Source of the DNA: Gammaproteobacteria bacterium RIFCSPHIGHO2_02_FULL_42_13 | GTDB lineage: Bacteria > Pseudomonadota > Gammaproteobacteria > UBA12402 | Direction of reading: 5' to 3' | Assembly: GCA_001801405.1 (NCBI GenBank) | Contig: MGXQ01000033.1 | Span: forward strand, 21,160 to 43,522 | Length of the DNA: 22,363 nt | Shown here: piece after piece, positions 14,373-22,363 of the stretch | Layout of the letters: every line of letters begins with the position of its first letter | Numbering within the stretch: position 1 is the stretch's first letter | Made by a program: the position numbers and the translations under genes | The notes under the pieces: generated by a model | What the model was told of the DNA's origin: nothing | What the model saw: the letters and a program-made list of their open reading frames with translations, nothing else | The model's database searches: none

Positions 14373-15650
14373 ATGCGTACGAGCCATTTTTTATTAGCGA
14401 CCTTAAAAGAAACGCCAGCCGATGCCGAATTAGTTAGCCATCAGCTCATGCTGCGTGCTGGCATGATTCGTAAACTTGCGTCTGGTATTTATAACTGGCT
14501 GCCTTTAGGCTTTCGCGTGTTAAAAAATGTCGAACGCATTGTCCGCGAAGAAATGGATAAAACCGGCGCGCAAGAATTTTTAATGCCTTCCATTCAACCT
14601 GCCGAACTCTGGGAAGAAACCGCGCGTTGGGAAAAATACGGCAACGAACTTTTAAAAATTACCGATCGGCATGAACATCGATTTTGTTATGGCCCGACGC
14701 ATGAAGAGGTCATTACCGATTTAGCCCGCCGCGAAATCAAAAGCTATAAACAATTACCGATGACGCTTTATCAAATTCAAACCAAATTCCGTGATGAAAT
14801 TCGCCCACGCTTTGGCGTCATGCGCGGCCGTGAATTTTTAATGAAAGACGCGTATTCATTTAACCTCACTGAAGAATCGCTCAAAGAAGATTATCAAATC
14901 ATGTACGATGCTTATACACGCATCTTTACACGTTGCGGTTTGAAATTTCGTGCTGTCGCCGCTACGACGGGTTCCATTGGCGGAAATATTTCGCATGAAT
15001 TTCAGGCGCTCGCCGAAGCAGGCGAAGATGTAATTTTGTATAGCGACAGCGGTGACTATGCAGCAAACATCGAAATTGCCGAACAAAATGGCTTAAAAGA
15101 AGGCGATAAAAGTCCCGATGGAAAAGGGATTTTAAAAACTGCGCGTGGCATTGAAGTGGGCCAAGTATTTCAGCTCGGCAAAAAATACAGTGACGCAATG
15201 AACGCCACTGTCCTCGATGAAAAAGGTCAAACCGTCACAATGTTTATGGGCTGTTACGGGGTCGGTATTTCACGTACCGTCGCCGCAGTGATTGAACAAC
15301 ATCACGACGAGCACGGCATTATTTGGCCTGACGAATTGGCTCCCTTTCAAATCAGCATCATTCCAATGGCGATGCATAAATCCACACGCGTTAAATTAGC
15401 CTCAGAATCATTATATAAACAGCTCACCGAACAAGGTTTTTCAGTACTATTTGAAGATCGTAATGAACGCGCCGGCACATTATTTTCGGATCATGATTTA
15501 ATCGGCATTCCGCATCGGATCATTATCGGCGAACGCAATTTGGATCAGGGCAAAATCGAATATAAAAATCGCGCAGCAAAAGAATCACAATTGATTGACA
15601 ATGATCAGGTGATGGCGTTTTTGAAAGAAAGCGTGACGATTCCAAAATGA
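14373..15650 (+). CDS. proS: Prolyl-tRNA synthetase lacking the editing insertion domain
   Basis: ProRS charges tRNA-Pro. CAGGAG upstream decides the ATG at 14373 (MRTSHFLLATLKE) over an upstream in-frame ATG, giving 425 residues. Class II motifs are intact: motif 1 around PSIQPAELWEETARWEKYG (72-90), motif 2 FRDEIRPRFGVMRGREFLMKD (139-159 region), motif 3 in MGCYGVGISR (292-301), and the anticodon domain ends with IEYKNR. E. coli ProRS has 572 residues; the difference is the INS (YbaK-like) editing domain between motifs 2 and 3. Here YAANIEIAEQNGLKEGDK runs straight into SPDGKGILKTARGIEVGQVF, so the domain is cleanly absent. The enzyme should still charge proline but not clear Ala-tRNA-Pro; editing in trans by a free YbaK/ProX-type protein is possible but none is in the window. 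It ends 7 bp from the convergent yihY stop. Confidence 0.97.
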   Translation: MRTSHFLLATLKETPADAELVSHQLMLRAGMIRKLASGIYNWLPLGFRVLKNVERIVREEMDKTGAQEFLMPSIQPAELWEETARWEKYGNELLKITDRHEHRFCYGPTHEEVITDLARREIKSYKQLPMTLYQIQTKFRDEIRPRFGVMRGREFLMKDAYSFNLTEESLKEDYQIMYDAYTRIFTRCGLKFRAVAATTGSIGGNISHEFQALAEAGEDVILYSDSGDYAANIEIAEQNGLKEGDKSPDGKGILKTARGIEVGQVFQLGKKYSDAMNATVLDEKGQTVTMFMGCYGVGISRTVAAVIEQHHDEHGIIWPDELAPFQISIIPMAMHKSTRVKLASESLYKQLTEQGFSVLFEDRNERAGTLFSDHDLIGIPHRIIIGERNLDQGKIEYKNRAAKESQLIDNDQVMAFLKESVTIPK

Positions 15651-15657
15651 CAGCCTA

Positions 15658-16899
15658 TTAATCCTTGCGCTTAAACGGTTTCGAATTCTTAAAAAAGTCT
15701 TCGTACACCTCACCCAGCGGAATATCTAACGTATCTAAAATAGACTGATGCGCCGCATTAAATAGTGCTTCTAATTTATCTGAAAACAATCGACTATCGG
15801 CTATTTTTGGAAATCGCCACGGCAAAATATCATATAATTCACCCACGGTCATTTTTGAAAAATCGCGCGACAACAAATATTGTCGATGTGCCGTATATTC
15901 CACCAAGTTCAATCGATGCAATTGTTCAATCTGAACATCCGCCGGCACTTTATAATTTCCGGGTAAACATTTTTGTAATTGCTTAAAGGTAACGCCCTTC
16001 CCCTCTTGCTGCGCTTGCCACAAAAAACCTAACCATAAAAACGCATGTGTAAATCCATCAATTTCACCCAGCACTGCCGTAAAATAGTAAGTCGTTAAAA
16101 TATTCGACATCAACGCGCCAAACAAAATAATAACCCACAAACAATACACCCATAATAGAAAAATAGGAATAACAGCGAGTGCACCATAAATCAATTCGTA
16201 CGTCGCCACATGCGTTACATAAATCACAAACAAGCGTTTCGCAATTTCAAATAAAATCGTCGCCACGATTGCGCCTAACAATGCATAACGCACCGGCACA
16301 TGACAATTCGGGATCACAACATAAATCAAACTAAACACTAAGATCGTCAAAATAATCGGGACACTTTTTAATAATGCGACCTTAACCCCCAATGCTTGCG
16401 CCGTCCCCAAGATAATCGGCAATGACACCACATAAGAGGTCGCCGCAATACTTGCCACAATCACAATGGGCGCCAAGCTCAAGACTGACCAATAGCGCAA
16501 AATCGCCGACAAACCACGACGATGCTTACGAATCCGCCACACATCATTTAACGCACGCTCGATCGTCAGCATCATCATGACCGTTGTCACAATCAAAAAG
16601 ATTGTGCTGATCACTGATAATTGAGCCGCTTGCTGACTAAACTGCGATAAATAATTTTGAATGACCTGGCCAGAAGTCGGAATTAAATTTTGGAAAATAA
16701 ATTTTTGAACTTCACCGCTAACCTGTGAAAATATCGGAAACGCGCTAAAAACAGCCAAACTCACTGCCACCAACGGGACTAATGACAACAAGGTCGTATA
16801 TGTTAATGCCGACGCAGAGTAAGTCAGCCGATCATCCGAAAATCGTCGACCAATTGTTATAAAAAAAGCCACGCACTGCTTAAAAAACTTCCAAATCAA
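15658..16899 (-). CDS. YihY/BrkB-family inner-membrane protein
   Basis: This is a YihY/UPF0761 (BrkB) membrane protein. The longest frame begins at 17013, inside the divergent phosphorylase gene; a better start is a TTG at 16899, 9 nt after AAGGAG (16914-16909), giving 413 residues beginning at IWKFFKQCVAFF. The family signature LTYSASALTYTTLLSLVPLVAVSLAVFSAFP follows at once, then five or six further hydrophobic segments over about 280 residues (for example ALLGAIVATILFEIAKRLFV and VIPIFLLWVYCLWVIILFGALM) and a soluble winged-helix-like end of about 120 residues (GVTFKQLQKCLPGN). Function is uncertain: the old ribonuclease BN name was disproved for this family; BrkB was linked to serum resistance in Bordetella. 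It converges with proS, 7 bp between stops. Confidence 0.9.
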   Translation of the reverse strand: MIWKFFKQCVAFFITIGRRFSDDRLTYSASALTYTTLLSLVPLVAVSLAVFSAFPIFSQVSGEVQKFIFQNLIPTSGQVIQNYLSQFSQQAAQLSVISTIFLIVTTVMMMLTIERALNDVWRIRKHRRGLSAILRYWSVLSLAPIVIVASIAATSYVVSLPIILGTAQALGVKVALLKSVPIILTILVFSLIYVVIPNCHVPVRYALLGAIVATILFEIAKRLFVIYVTHVATYELIYGALAVIPIFLLWVYCLWVIILFGALMSNILTTYYFTAVLGEIDGFTHAFLWLGFLWQAQQEGKGVTFKQLQKCLPGNYKVPADVQIEQLHRLNLVEYTAHRQYLLSRDFSKMTVGELYDILPWRFPKIADSRLFSDKLEALFNAAHQSILDTLDIPLGEVYEDFFKNSKPFKRKD

Positions 16900-16958
16900 C
16901 GTAAAAAACTCCTTTTTAGATTCTTTCAGTATAAGGTGATTTTTACCAAAATAAAACA

Positions 16959-16964
16959 TATAAT
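16959..16964 (+). promoter_or_regulatory. TATAAT -10 box of the phosphorylase gene
   Basis: A perfect TATAAT 30 nt before the ATG at 16994, in the 94-bp gap between the divergent starts. The -35 is weak (TGATTT, 16 nt upstream). On the other strand TATACT (16933-16928) could serve yihY. Confidence 0.45.
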
Positions 16965-16993
16965 CAATGTGGTTATTTAAGGAGGGTGAACCC

Positions 16994-17839
16994 ATGGCCA
17001 TCCAAACCGACATTCAAAGTGCAGACGTCGTCTGCGACAAACAAGGAAGACGTTATCACATTGATCTAGCCCCCGGCGAACTGGCAGAATATATCGTATT
17101 AGTCGGCGAAGCCAAACGCGCAGAACGCGCGGCTAAATTACTTACCGATATTCGCATCGAACGATATAATCGCGAATACCACACATTTACCGGAAGATAC
17201 AAAGGTCTAGAAATTTCCATCATGTCAACCGGCATGGGGCCAGGTTGCACCGAAATCGGTGTCATTGAAATTTTTCAAATCACAAAAAATCCGACATTAC
17301 TACGTGTTGGCACATGCGGCTCATTACAACCAAAAATGGAAGTCGGCGATTTAATTATTTCCACGGGTGCCGTACGACTCGAAGATACGTCGACTTATTT
17401 CGTTCATGAAGGCTACCCTGCCATTGCAAATCACGAGGCCGTTTTAGCATTAACCATGGCTGCTGATAAACTAGATATAAAATATCATTTAGGCATCACG
17501 GCAACCGGCTCGGGATTTTATGGCGCACAAGGCAGAGATATTCCCGGCATTCATATTCGCTATCCGAATTTACCAGATGAATTAGCGAAAATGAACGTCG
17601 CTAATTTTGAAATGGAGGCGTCGACATTATTTACGCTCTGTGCAATGAAAGGTTGTCGCGCTTCCGCTATTTGCACGGCCGTCGCCAATCGTTACAAAAA
17701 AACCTTTATTTCAAACGAACAAAAAAGCGCAAAAGAAAAAATTGCACTGACCGCCGGCTTAGATGCGTTACTTATTTTAGCCAAGATGGATAAAGCAAAA
17801 ACGGCTAAAAATAAAAAATATTGGATACCGGATTTATAA
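16994..17839 (+). CDS. Uridine-phosphorylase-like nucleoside phosphorylase
   Basis: The protein belongs to the PNP/UDP phosphorylase family, which splits nucleosides with phosphate to free base and ribose-1-phosphate. AAGGAGGG 8 nt upstream decides the ATG at 16994 over an earlier in-frame one; length 281. Visible are the phosphate and ribose site segments (STGMGPGCTEIGVIE, LLRVGTCGSLQPKMEVGDLIISTGAVR), a base-pocket stretch ATGSGFYGAQGRDIPG where uridine phosphorylases have their Gln and Arg, and the ribose-binding FEMEAS. The phosphate-binding N-terminal loop reads VLVGEAKRAERAA rather than the usual GDPxR. Uridine is the best guess for the substrate because of the GFY..QGR segment; a purine or AMP nucleosidase-like activity is not excluded. 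The C-terminal Lys-rich tail looks unstructured. It converges with the repeat-protein gene, 46 bp between stops. Confidence 0.88.
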   Translation: MAIQTDIQSADVVCDKQGRRYHIDLAPGELAEYIVLVGEAKRAERAAKLLTDIRIERYNREYHTFTGRYKGLEISIMSTGMGPGCTEIGVIEIFQITKNPTLLRVGTCGSLQPKMEVGDLIISTGAVRLEDTSTYFVHEGYPAIANHEAVLALTMAADKLDIKYHLGITATGSGFYGAQGRDIPGIHIRYPNLPDELAKMNVANFEMEASTLFTLCAMKGCRASAICTAVANRYKKTFISNEQKSAKEKIALTAGLDALLILAKMDKAKTAKNKKYWIPDL

Positions 17840-17885
17840 ACGCAGGTCCTCGAGCGCAAAGGTTGAAGGCGGCGCAGATTTTTTG

Positions 17886-18674
17886 TCAAAGCACGAATGG
17901 CAATGGGCAAACCCGCCGACTGTTTGTGATGCTGCAAAATAGAAGCTCTATTATCGGGTATGCAGGATGCGCTAAAACATCCGACACATTTTCTGCCGTT
18001 AATTGGTTATTATATTGTAACAGTTCAAGCGCCCATGCAATCTGCTCAGATTCGGCGGAATGCCCTAAAATAATGTCTAGATTTGTGAGTGTGCCGAATT
18101 TTCCTTCGATTAACAAATCTATTGCCCAATCTCTCAACCAAATTTCAGCCCGCCGACTCAAGAGAACCTCTCGATGCTCTCGCGTAAGCAACTGCTTTTG
18201 TGCTATTGTCTCAAAAATTTGTTTAATATTTCTGATGCGATGGGGATACTGCAACAATATCGTAATGTTCTCATGCGTCAATAAATTCGCTTGTTGTAAC
18301 ACCTGAAAAATACTGATGGGAGCAGCAAAATAAGCCAAAAATTCATGTTGCTTACTGAGCATCTCTCTTCCAAACTCAGCTGTTGTACGTGCAGTGAGCG
18401 ATCGAGGATTTAATTGACCTGCTCGAGTAAAAAAAATGCCTATTAAAAAGTAAGCGATCGCCATATTGGAATCTGTATCTTTCAGGCTTTCTAACGAAGT
18501 GAGACAGAAACGCAAATCTCGAATCAGCTGACTATCCCCTGGCTGTCTTCCCATAGAAAACGCCACCAGCCGCGCCCAGTTATTATCAGGCGAGGCGCGC
18601 CGTAACCAACCTTTTTCTTGATCATAAGCAGCACAGACTTCTCTAATCATCCGTATTATTCTTCGCAGGGACAT
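17886..18674 (-). CDS. Helical-repeat protein, effector-like, function unknown
   Basis: AAGGAG 6 nt before the ATG at 18674 decides the start (MSLRRIIRMIREVC), 262 residues; the open frame extends to 18701. No signal peptide or membrane segment is clear, although about 72-86 is hydrophobic. From about residue 120 there are four degenerate repeats of some 30 residues, each with a helix, then LLTxEN-like and a second helix ending near HP: QQANLLTHENITILLQYP, AQKQLLTREHREVLLSRR, GKFGTLTNLDIILGHS, and YNNQLTAENVSDVLAHP. I recall similar LLTxEN/HP repeats from Legionella and Coxiella proteins considered type IV effectors, which would make this a protein-binding scaffold; this is memory of the family, not a search. 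The last dozen residues (SRRVCPLPFVL) look unrelated to the repeats, so the gene may be truncated. It lies alone between convergent udp-like and lspA. Confidence 0.75.
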   Translation of the reverse strand: MSLRRIIRMIREVCAAYDQEKGWLRRASPDNNWARLVAFSMGRQPGDSQLIRDLRFCLTSLESLKDTDSNMAIAYFLIGIFFTRAGQLNPRSLTARTTAEFGREMLSKQHEFLAYFAAPISIFQVLQQANLLTHENITILLQYPHRIRNIKQIFETIAQKQLLTREHREVLLSRRAEIWLRDWAIDLLIEGKFGTLTNLDIILGHSAESEQIAWALELLQYNNQLTAENVSDVLAHPAYPIIELLFCSITNSRRVCPLPFVL

Positions 18675-18763
18675 TGCTGACTCCTTGTAAGATAACCACA
18701 CTGATTTTCCAAAACATGTTACCTCAAATTTGATAACCTTGTAAATGCGCAGAAATACGTAGC

Positions 18764-18785
18764 AAAAAAGAGCGGTATCTCTTTT
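18764..18785 (-). terminator. Intrinsic terminator-like hairpin after lspA
   Basis: On the minus strand AAAAGAG and CTCTTTT pair across a 6-nt loop (18773-18778) and the T-run continues. It is about 90 nt past the lspA stop and would end the ileS-lspA transcript before the repeat-protein gene. Confidence 0.5.
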
Positions 18786-18806
18786 GTAATGTCTTTAAAA
18801 TGCATC

Positions 18807-18863
18807 GCAGCTCTGAGCTGCCACAAGGCAGGCTATGACTGGATTAGCGCAGCTCTGAGCTGC
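18807..18863. repeat. Dispersed palindromic repeat, second full copy
   Basis: GCAGCTCTGAGCTGC occurs at 18807-18821 and again at 18849-18863 with 27 bp between, the same 15-27-15 plan as 14245-14301. The inner 27 bp agree at 18 positions, including the shared CAGGCT. Here the ends are direct rather than inverted repeats in the centre base, but each end is itself nearly palindromic. Confidence 0.8.
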
Positions 18864-18873
18864 GGCGGGGTAA

Positions 18874-19344
18874 TTAATCCGACTTAAAGAGCATCAAAAG
18901 CAGCAAAATAAGAACCCCGATACAGATGCTGCTATCCGCGACATTGAAGGTGGGCCAATGCCAGGTTTTGACATAGACATCAACAAAATCAACGACATAG
19001 CCGAGGCGAATGCGATCTAAAACATTACCCACCGCCCCGCCGATAATGAGCGCCAGCGCAAAAGGCAACGCACGCTCATTTTTACGCGAGCGCAAAAGCC
19101 AAATCAATGCGATCACCGCAACTAAACACGCGATACCAATAAACAACCAACGTTGCCAACCCGATGCATCACCTAAAAAATTAAATGCAGCGCCCGTATT
19201 ATACGCTAAGGTAAAATTTAAAAACGGTAAAATGGGATGCGCGATATGCCAATCTAAATGTTCTAACGCAAGCACTTTTGTCCATTGGTCTAACACCAAA
19301 ACAAAAGCGCTGATGAAAAGCCAGTTTAATTTTTTTAAGTTCAT
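18874..19344 (-). CDS. lspA: Lipoprotein signal peptidase (signal peptidase II)
   Basis: LspA cleaves the signal peptide of diacylglyceryl prolipoproteins in the inner membrane. The 156-residue protein has four membrane segments and both catalytic aspartates: Asp110 in GGAVGNVLDR and Asp137 in FNVADSSI. FTLAYNTGAAFNFL and YVVDFVDVY are also family marks. GAGGAT upstream supports the ATG. It follows ileS, the usual partner, but a 416-bp stretch of repeats separates the two. Confidence 0.97.
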   Translation of the reverse strand: MNLKKLNWLFISAFVLVLDQWTKVLALEHLDWHIAHPILPFLNFTLAYNTGAAFNFLGDASGWQRWLFIGIACLVAVIALIWLLRSRKNERALPFALALIIGGAVGNVLDRIRLGYVVDFVDVYVKTWHWPTFNVADSSICIGVLILLLLMLFKSD

Positions 19345-19399
19345 TGTAATCCTCTATCCAAATCTTCGTCGTCCCAAAAAATCTGCTCCGAAATGACAA

Positions 19400-19756
19400 G
19401 GAAAAGAGAGTTGTCGTCCCGGAATCAAGCGCAGCGCAGTCCTCGGAATCACGCCGTAGACGTGATATCCGAGGATCCAGTATAACACATCAAAATATCC
19501 GGGATCCAGGGAATATATTTCTGGATTCCGGATATTCCGCCTGCGGCGAAATTCCGGAATGACGTAATTTCTCGTGCAACAATTCCGGAATGACAAGAAA
19601 CAGAGAGTCGTCATCCCGGAAAATCTGCGTAGCAGATTTATCCGGGATCCAGGGAACGCTTTAGTTCTGCACGTCGATTCTCTGGATTCCGGATATTCCG
19701 CCTGCGGCGGAATTCCGGAATGACAGAACTGCTGACGCAGCAATTCCGGAACGACA
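19400..19756. repeat. Cluster of short palindromic repeats (TCCGGAATGAC family)
   Basis: The 416-bp gap between ileS and lspA contains no gene. It is filled with imperfect palindromes built from ATTCCGGAATGAC, ATCCGGGATCCAGGGAA and GTCATCCCGGA. A 44-bp unit at 19520-19563 recurs at 19681-19724 with one mismatch, and ATCCGGGATCCAGGGAA occurs near 19497 and 19640. A diverged third unit lies at about 19410-19482. An open frame across it (19354-19809) is a product of the repeats. Confidence 0.85.
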
Positions 19757-19760
19757 ACTC

Positions 19761-22363
19761 TTAAGCAAACTTCCGCTCTTCTCCTTTCCCATCGACATTC
19801 GTCACGCAACGCTCACATAACTCAGGATGCTGTGCATGTTTCCCCACATCCGCACGACGATGCCAACAACGTACGCATTTTTTATGTTTGGATGCGCTCA
19901 CCTTTAATTTTAATCCCGTTAAAGTTGTGTGCGAAGCATCCTCTGGTGCTTTTTTAATTTTCTCCACCGTGGCACGCGAAGTAATTAATACAAAACGTAA
20001 TTCATCCTCTAACGCATCTAAGATTTTTTGTAAATCGGCATCAACATATAACGTCACTTCGGCTTCTAATGCAGACCCTAAAACATTATCTCCGCGCAAT
20101 CGCTCGATTTCTTTGTTCACAACATCGCGCACGGCACGCACTTTTTCCCAATACGCACGATTCATGGTTTCTTTATCCGACAAAGCAATTAAACCTTCAT
20201 ACCAAGTCGCTAAAAACACCGACTCCTCTCGTGCACCTGGCATATATTGCCAAATCTCATCGGCGGTAAAGCTTAAAATCGGCGCCATCCATCGCACCAT
20301 CGCTTCCATGATATGATACATCGCGGTTTGCGTTGACCGACGCGCCAAACTATTTGCATGTGTCGTGTATTGTCGATCTTTAATGACATCTAAATAAAAA
20401 CTCCCCAGATCAATTGAACAAAAGTAATGAATCTTTTGATACACAACATGCAAATCATAATGCTCATATGCCGTACAAATCTCCTCTTGCACCTGCCGCG
20501 CACAATCAATCGCCCAACGATCTAACATCAATAATTTCTTTTCAGGCACCAAATCTTTTTTAGGGTCAAAACCATGCAAATTCGACAATAAAAACTTGGC
20601 TGTGTTTCGAATACGGCGATATACATCAGACGTGCGTTGTAAAATTTGATCGGACACCGGCACGTCGGCTTGATAATCAATCGAGGCAATCCAAAGCCGC
20701 AAAATATCGGCGCCCAACTCTTTCATGACCATATCCGGCGATACAACATTCCCTAACGACTTTGACATTTTATGCCCGTGTTCATCGACGATAAATCCAT
20801 GCGTCACGACGGTGTGATAGGGTGCAACCTCATGAATCGCGCAAGACGTCAACAACGATGATTGAAACCACCCGCGATACTGATCCGATCCTTCTAAATA
20901 AAGGTTCGCCGGAAACTTTAATTCTGAACGCGTCGACAATACTGCCGCATGACTAACGCCCGAATCAAACCACACATCCAATGTATCCGTTGTTTTTTCA
21001 TAAATTTCAGCATCATCACCCAATAAATCTTCGATATTTAATTGATGCCACGCTTCAACACCTTCTTTTTCAACGCGATCAGCAATTTTTAACATGAATG
21101 GCACAGTATTAGGATGTAAGTCGCCCGTTTCTTTATGAATAAAAAACGGTATCGGCACACCCCACGTCCGCTGCCGCGAAATACACCAATCCGGACGCTG
21201 TGCGACCATGTTCGCAATGCGTATTTGCCCCCAATGCGGCACCCATTTTGTTTTTGCAATTTCATCCAACGCCACATCACGCAAATGCGATTTATCTAAT
21301 TTAACAAACCATTGCGGCGTCGCCCGAAAAATCAGTGGCGTTTTATGTCGCCAACAACACGGATAACTATGTTGAATCGTTCCTTTATGCAACAATGCAT
21401 TTTTTTCTTTTAATATTTCCACGACATGATCATTTGCTTTAAACACATGCTCGCCAGCAAACAATAATGTCTCTGGCAAGAAACAACCATTTGACCCAAC
21501 GGGATTATCAATCAGCAACCCATATTGCTGCCCCGCCATATAATCGTCTTGACCATGACCGGGCGCGGTATGCACGGCGCCTGTGCCTGTTTCAATCGTC
21601 ACATGCTGACCTAAAATCAATGGAACGGTGCGATCATAAAACGGATGGTGCAATAAAAGATTTTCTAACACTTGACCTGAACATCGACCCATCATTTGGT
21701 AATCACTCATGCCATAACGCTGCATCACCGCGCCCAACAATGCTTCGACAACCAACAAATATTCCACCTGACCGTCAACCGAACATTTAACCAACATATA
21801 TTCCAAATGCGGATTGAGCGCAACCGCCTGGTTCGCAGGCAATGTCCACGGCGTCGTTGTCCAAATCGGCACAAAAATTTCGGGACTATCGATCGTTTCA
21901 TTTAAATGATGAAATCGTTTTAAAAAAGCTTTTGCATCAACCACTTTAAATCGAACATCAATCGCCGGCGATGCATGATCATGATATTCCACTTCGGCCT
22001 CAGCCAACGCCGAACGACAATCGATACACCAATGCACCGGTTTAAATCCGCGCGCGACATGCCCGCCCTCGACCATGTTAGCCAGACTGCGAATAATCTC
22101 TGCTTCGTATGCATAATCCATCGTTAAATAGGGATGATCCCAATCACCCAAAACACCTAAACGTTCGAATGCAACGCGTTGCCTTTGAACCTGCTCTGCC
22201 GCGTAAACTTGACACGCTTGGCGAAACTCCGCCGTGGAAATTTTTTGTCCCGGCTTACCTTTTTTCTTTTCGACATTTAATTCAATCGGCAATCCATGGC
22301 AATCCCAACCTGGCACATAGGGCGCATCAAATCCCGCCATTGTTTTTGACTTCAGCACAATAT
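19761..22363 (-). CDS. ileS: Isoleucyl-tRNA synthetase, 5' end outside window
   Basis: IleRS charges tRNA-Ile. About 867 codons are visible; the start and the HIGH motif, some 60-70 residues, lie beyond the right edge (E. coli protein 938 residues). The fragment opens near GWDCHGLPIE, then the CP1 editing domain (WTTTPWTLPANQAVALNP; TGAVHTAPGHGQDDY), the KMSKSLGN motif encoded at 20748-20771, the helical anticodon domain, and a C-terminal zinc finger with CVRCWHRR and ELCERC. This is the bacterial type that ends in a zinc-binding domain. It is followed by lspA on the same strand. Confidence 0.97.
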   Translation of the reverse strand, partial: IVLKSKTMAGFDAPYVPGWDCHGLPIELNVEKKKGKPGQKISTAEFRQACQVYAAEQVQRQRVAFERLGVLGDWDHPYLTMDYAYEAEIIRSLANMVEGGHVARGFKPVHWCIDCRSALAEAEVEYHDHASPAIDVRFKVVDAKAFLKRFHHLNETIDSPEIFVPIWTTTPWTLPANQAVALNPHLEYMLVKCSVDGQVEYLLVVEALLGAVMQRYGMSDYQMMGRCSGQVLENLLLHHPFYDRTVPLILGQHVTIETGTGAVHTAPGHGQDDYMAGQQYGLLIDNPVGSNGCFLPETLLFAGEHVFKANDHVVEILKEKNALLHKGTIQHSYPCCWRHKTPLIFRATPQWFVKLDKSHLRDVALDEIAKTKWVPHWGQIRIANMVAQRPDWCISRQRTWGVPIPFFIHKETGDLHPNTVPFMLKIADRVEKEGVEAWHQLNIEDLLGDDAEIYEKTTDTLDVWFDSGVSHAAVLSTRSELKFPANLYLEGSDQYRGWFQSSLLTSCAIHEVAPYHTVVTHGFIVDEHGHKMSKSLGNVVSPDMVMKELGADILRLWIASIDYQADVPVSDQILQRTSDVYRRIRNTAKFLLSNLHGFDPKKDLVPEKKLLMLDRWAIDCARQVQEEICTAYEHYDLHVVYQKIHYFCSIDLGSFYLDVIKDRQYTTHANSLARRSTQTAMYHIMEAMVRWMAPILSFTADEIWQYMPGAREESVFLATWYEGLIALSDKETMNRAYWEKVRAVRDVVNKEIERLRGDNVLGSALEAEVTLYVDADLQKILDALEDELRFVLITSRATVEKIKKAPEDASHTTLTGLKLKVSASKHKKCVRCWHRRADVGKHAQHPELCERCVTNVDGKGEERKFA

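Noticed and set aside
17821..18306. A 161-codon plus-strand frame following the phosphorylase gene
   Set aside because: It is the antisense of the repeat-protein gene, which has the better start signal and a protein-like repeat pattern.
19400..19756. A CRISPR array
   Set aside because: The repeats are palindromic, irregularly spaced and diverged, with repeated rather than unique sequence between them, and no cas genes are present.
19354..19809. A 151-codon open frame on the minus strand
   Set aside because: It lies wholly over the palindromic repeat cluster and the end of ileS, with repeated arginine-rich translation and no ribosome binding site.

Overview
The window reads as chromosomal DNA of a gammaproteobacterium with a fairly AT-rich genome. 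Gene order FmdB-type zinc ribbon / DUF502 / aspS / yebC / ruvC / ruvA, the ileS-lspA pair, and the MurA, CpoB, RlmJ and tRNA-Lys sequences are all gammaproteobacterial. Several things suggest a Legionellales or Coxiella-like, host-associated lineage: a helical-repeat protein of the kind found among secreted effectors, a putative deaminase-fold protein, single phage-type regulators scattered through core operons, and many intergenic palindromes. This placement is inference; no rRNA is present to settle it.

Layout. 1-1212 (-): a 404-codon open frame that leaves the window on the left; it has a strong ribosome binding site and a zinc-dependent deaminase signature (HSE ... CGVC). 1241-2453: a palindromic element, then an apparent cassette carrying an ORF6N-domain gene, bounded by two copies of the last 35 bases of murA. 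2418-3810 (-): murA and tRNA-Lys(UUU). 4017-4484 (+): a small exported protein of unknown function. 4481-7432 (-): cpoB, a BRO-N/DinD-like gene, a block of hairpins, ruvB. 7540-7925 (-): a solitary HigA-type antitoxin-like regulator with its operator between -35 and -10. 8039-13332 (-): a tightly packed operon read as FmdB-type protein, DUF502 membrane protein, aspS, yebC, ruvC, ruvA, rlmJ. 13405-15650 (+): a YbbO-like short-chain dehydrogenase and a short proS. 15658-16899 (-): YihY/BrkB membrane protein, divergent from 16994-17839 (+), a uridine-phosphorylase-like enzyme. 17886-18674 (-): the helical-repeat protein. 18874-22363 (-): lspA and the 5'-truncated ileS, separated by a 400-bp cluster of short palindromic repeats.

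How the genes fit together. RuvA, RuvB and RuvC form the Holliday-junction resolvasome, but here ruvB is separated from ruvCA by rlmJ and the antitoxin-like gene. MurA, LspA and CpoB serve the envelope; AspRS, ProRS, IleRS, tRNA-Lys, RlmJ and YebC serve translation. ProRS lacks the whole editing insertion domain usual in gammaproteobacteria.

The most unusual material is accessory: the deaminase-like gene, the ORF6N cassette with a duplicated murA end, the editing-less ProRS, the repeat protein, and a dispersed palindromic repeat family with core CTCTGAGCTG that occurs seven times in non-coding DNA.
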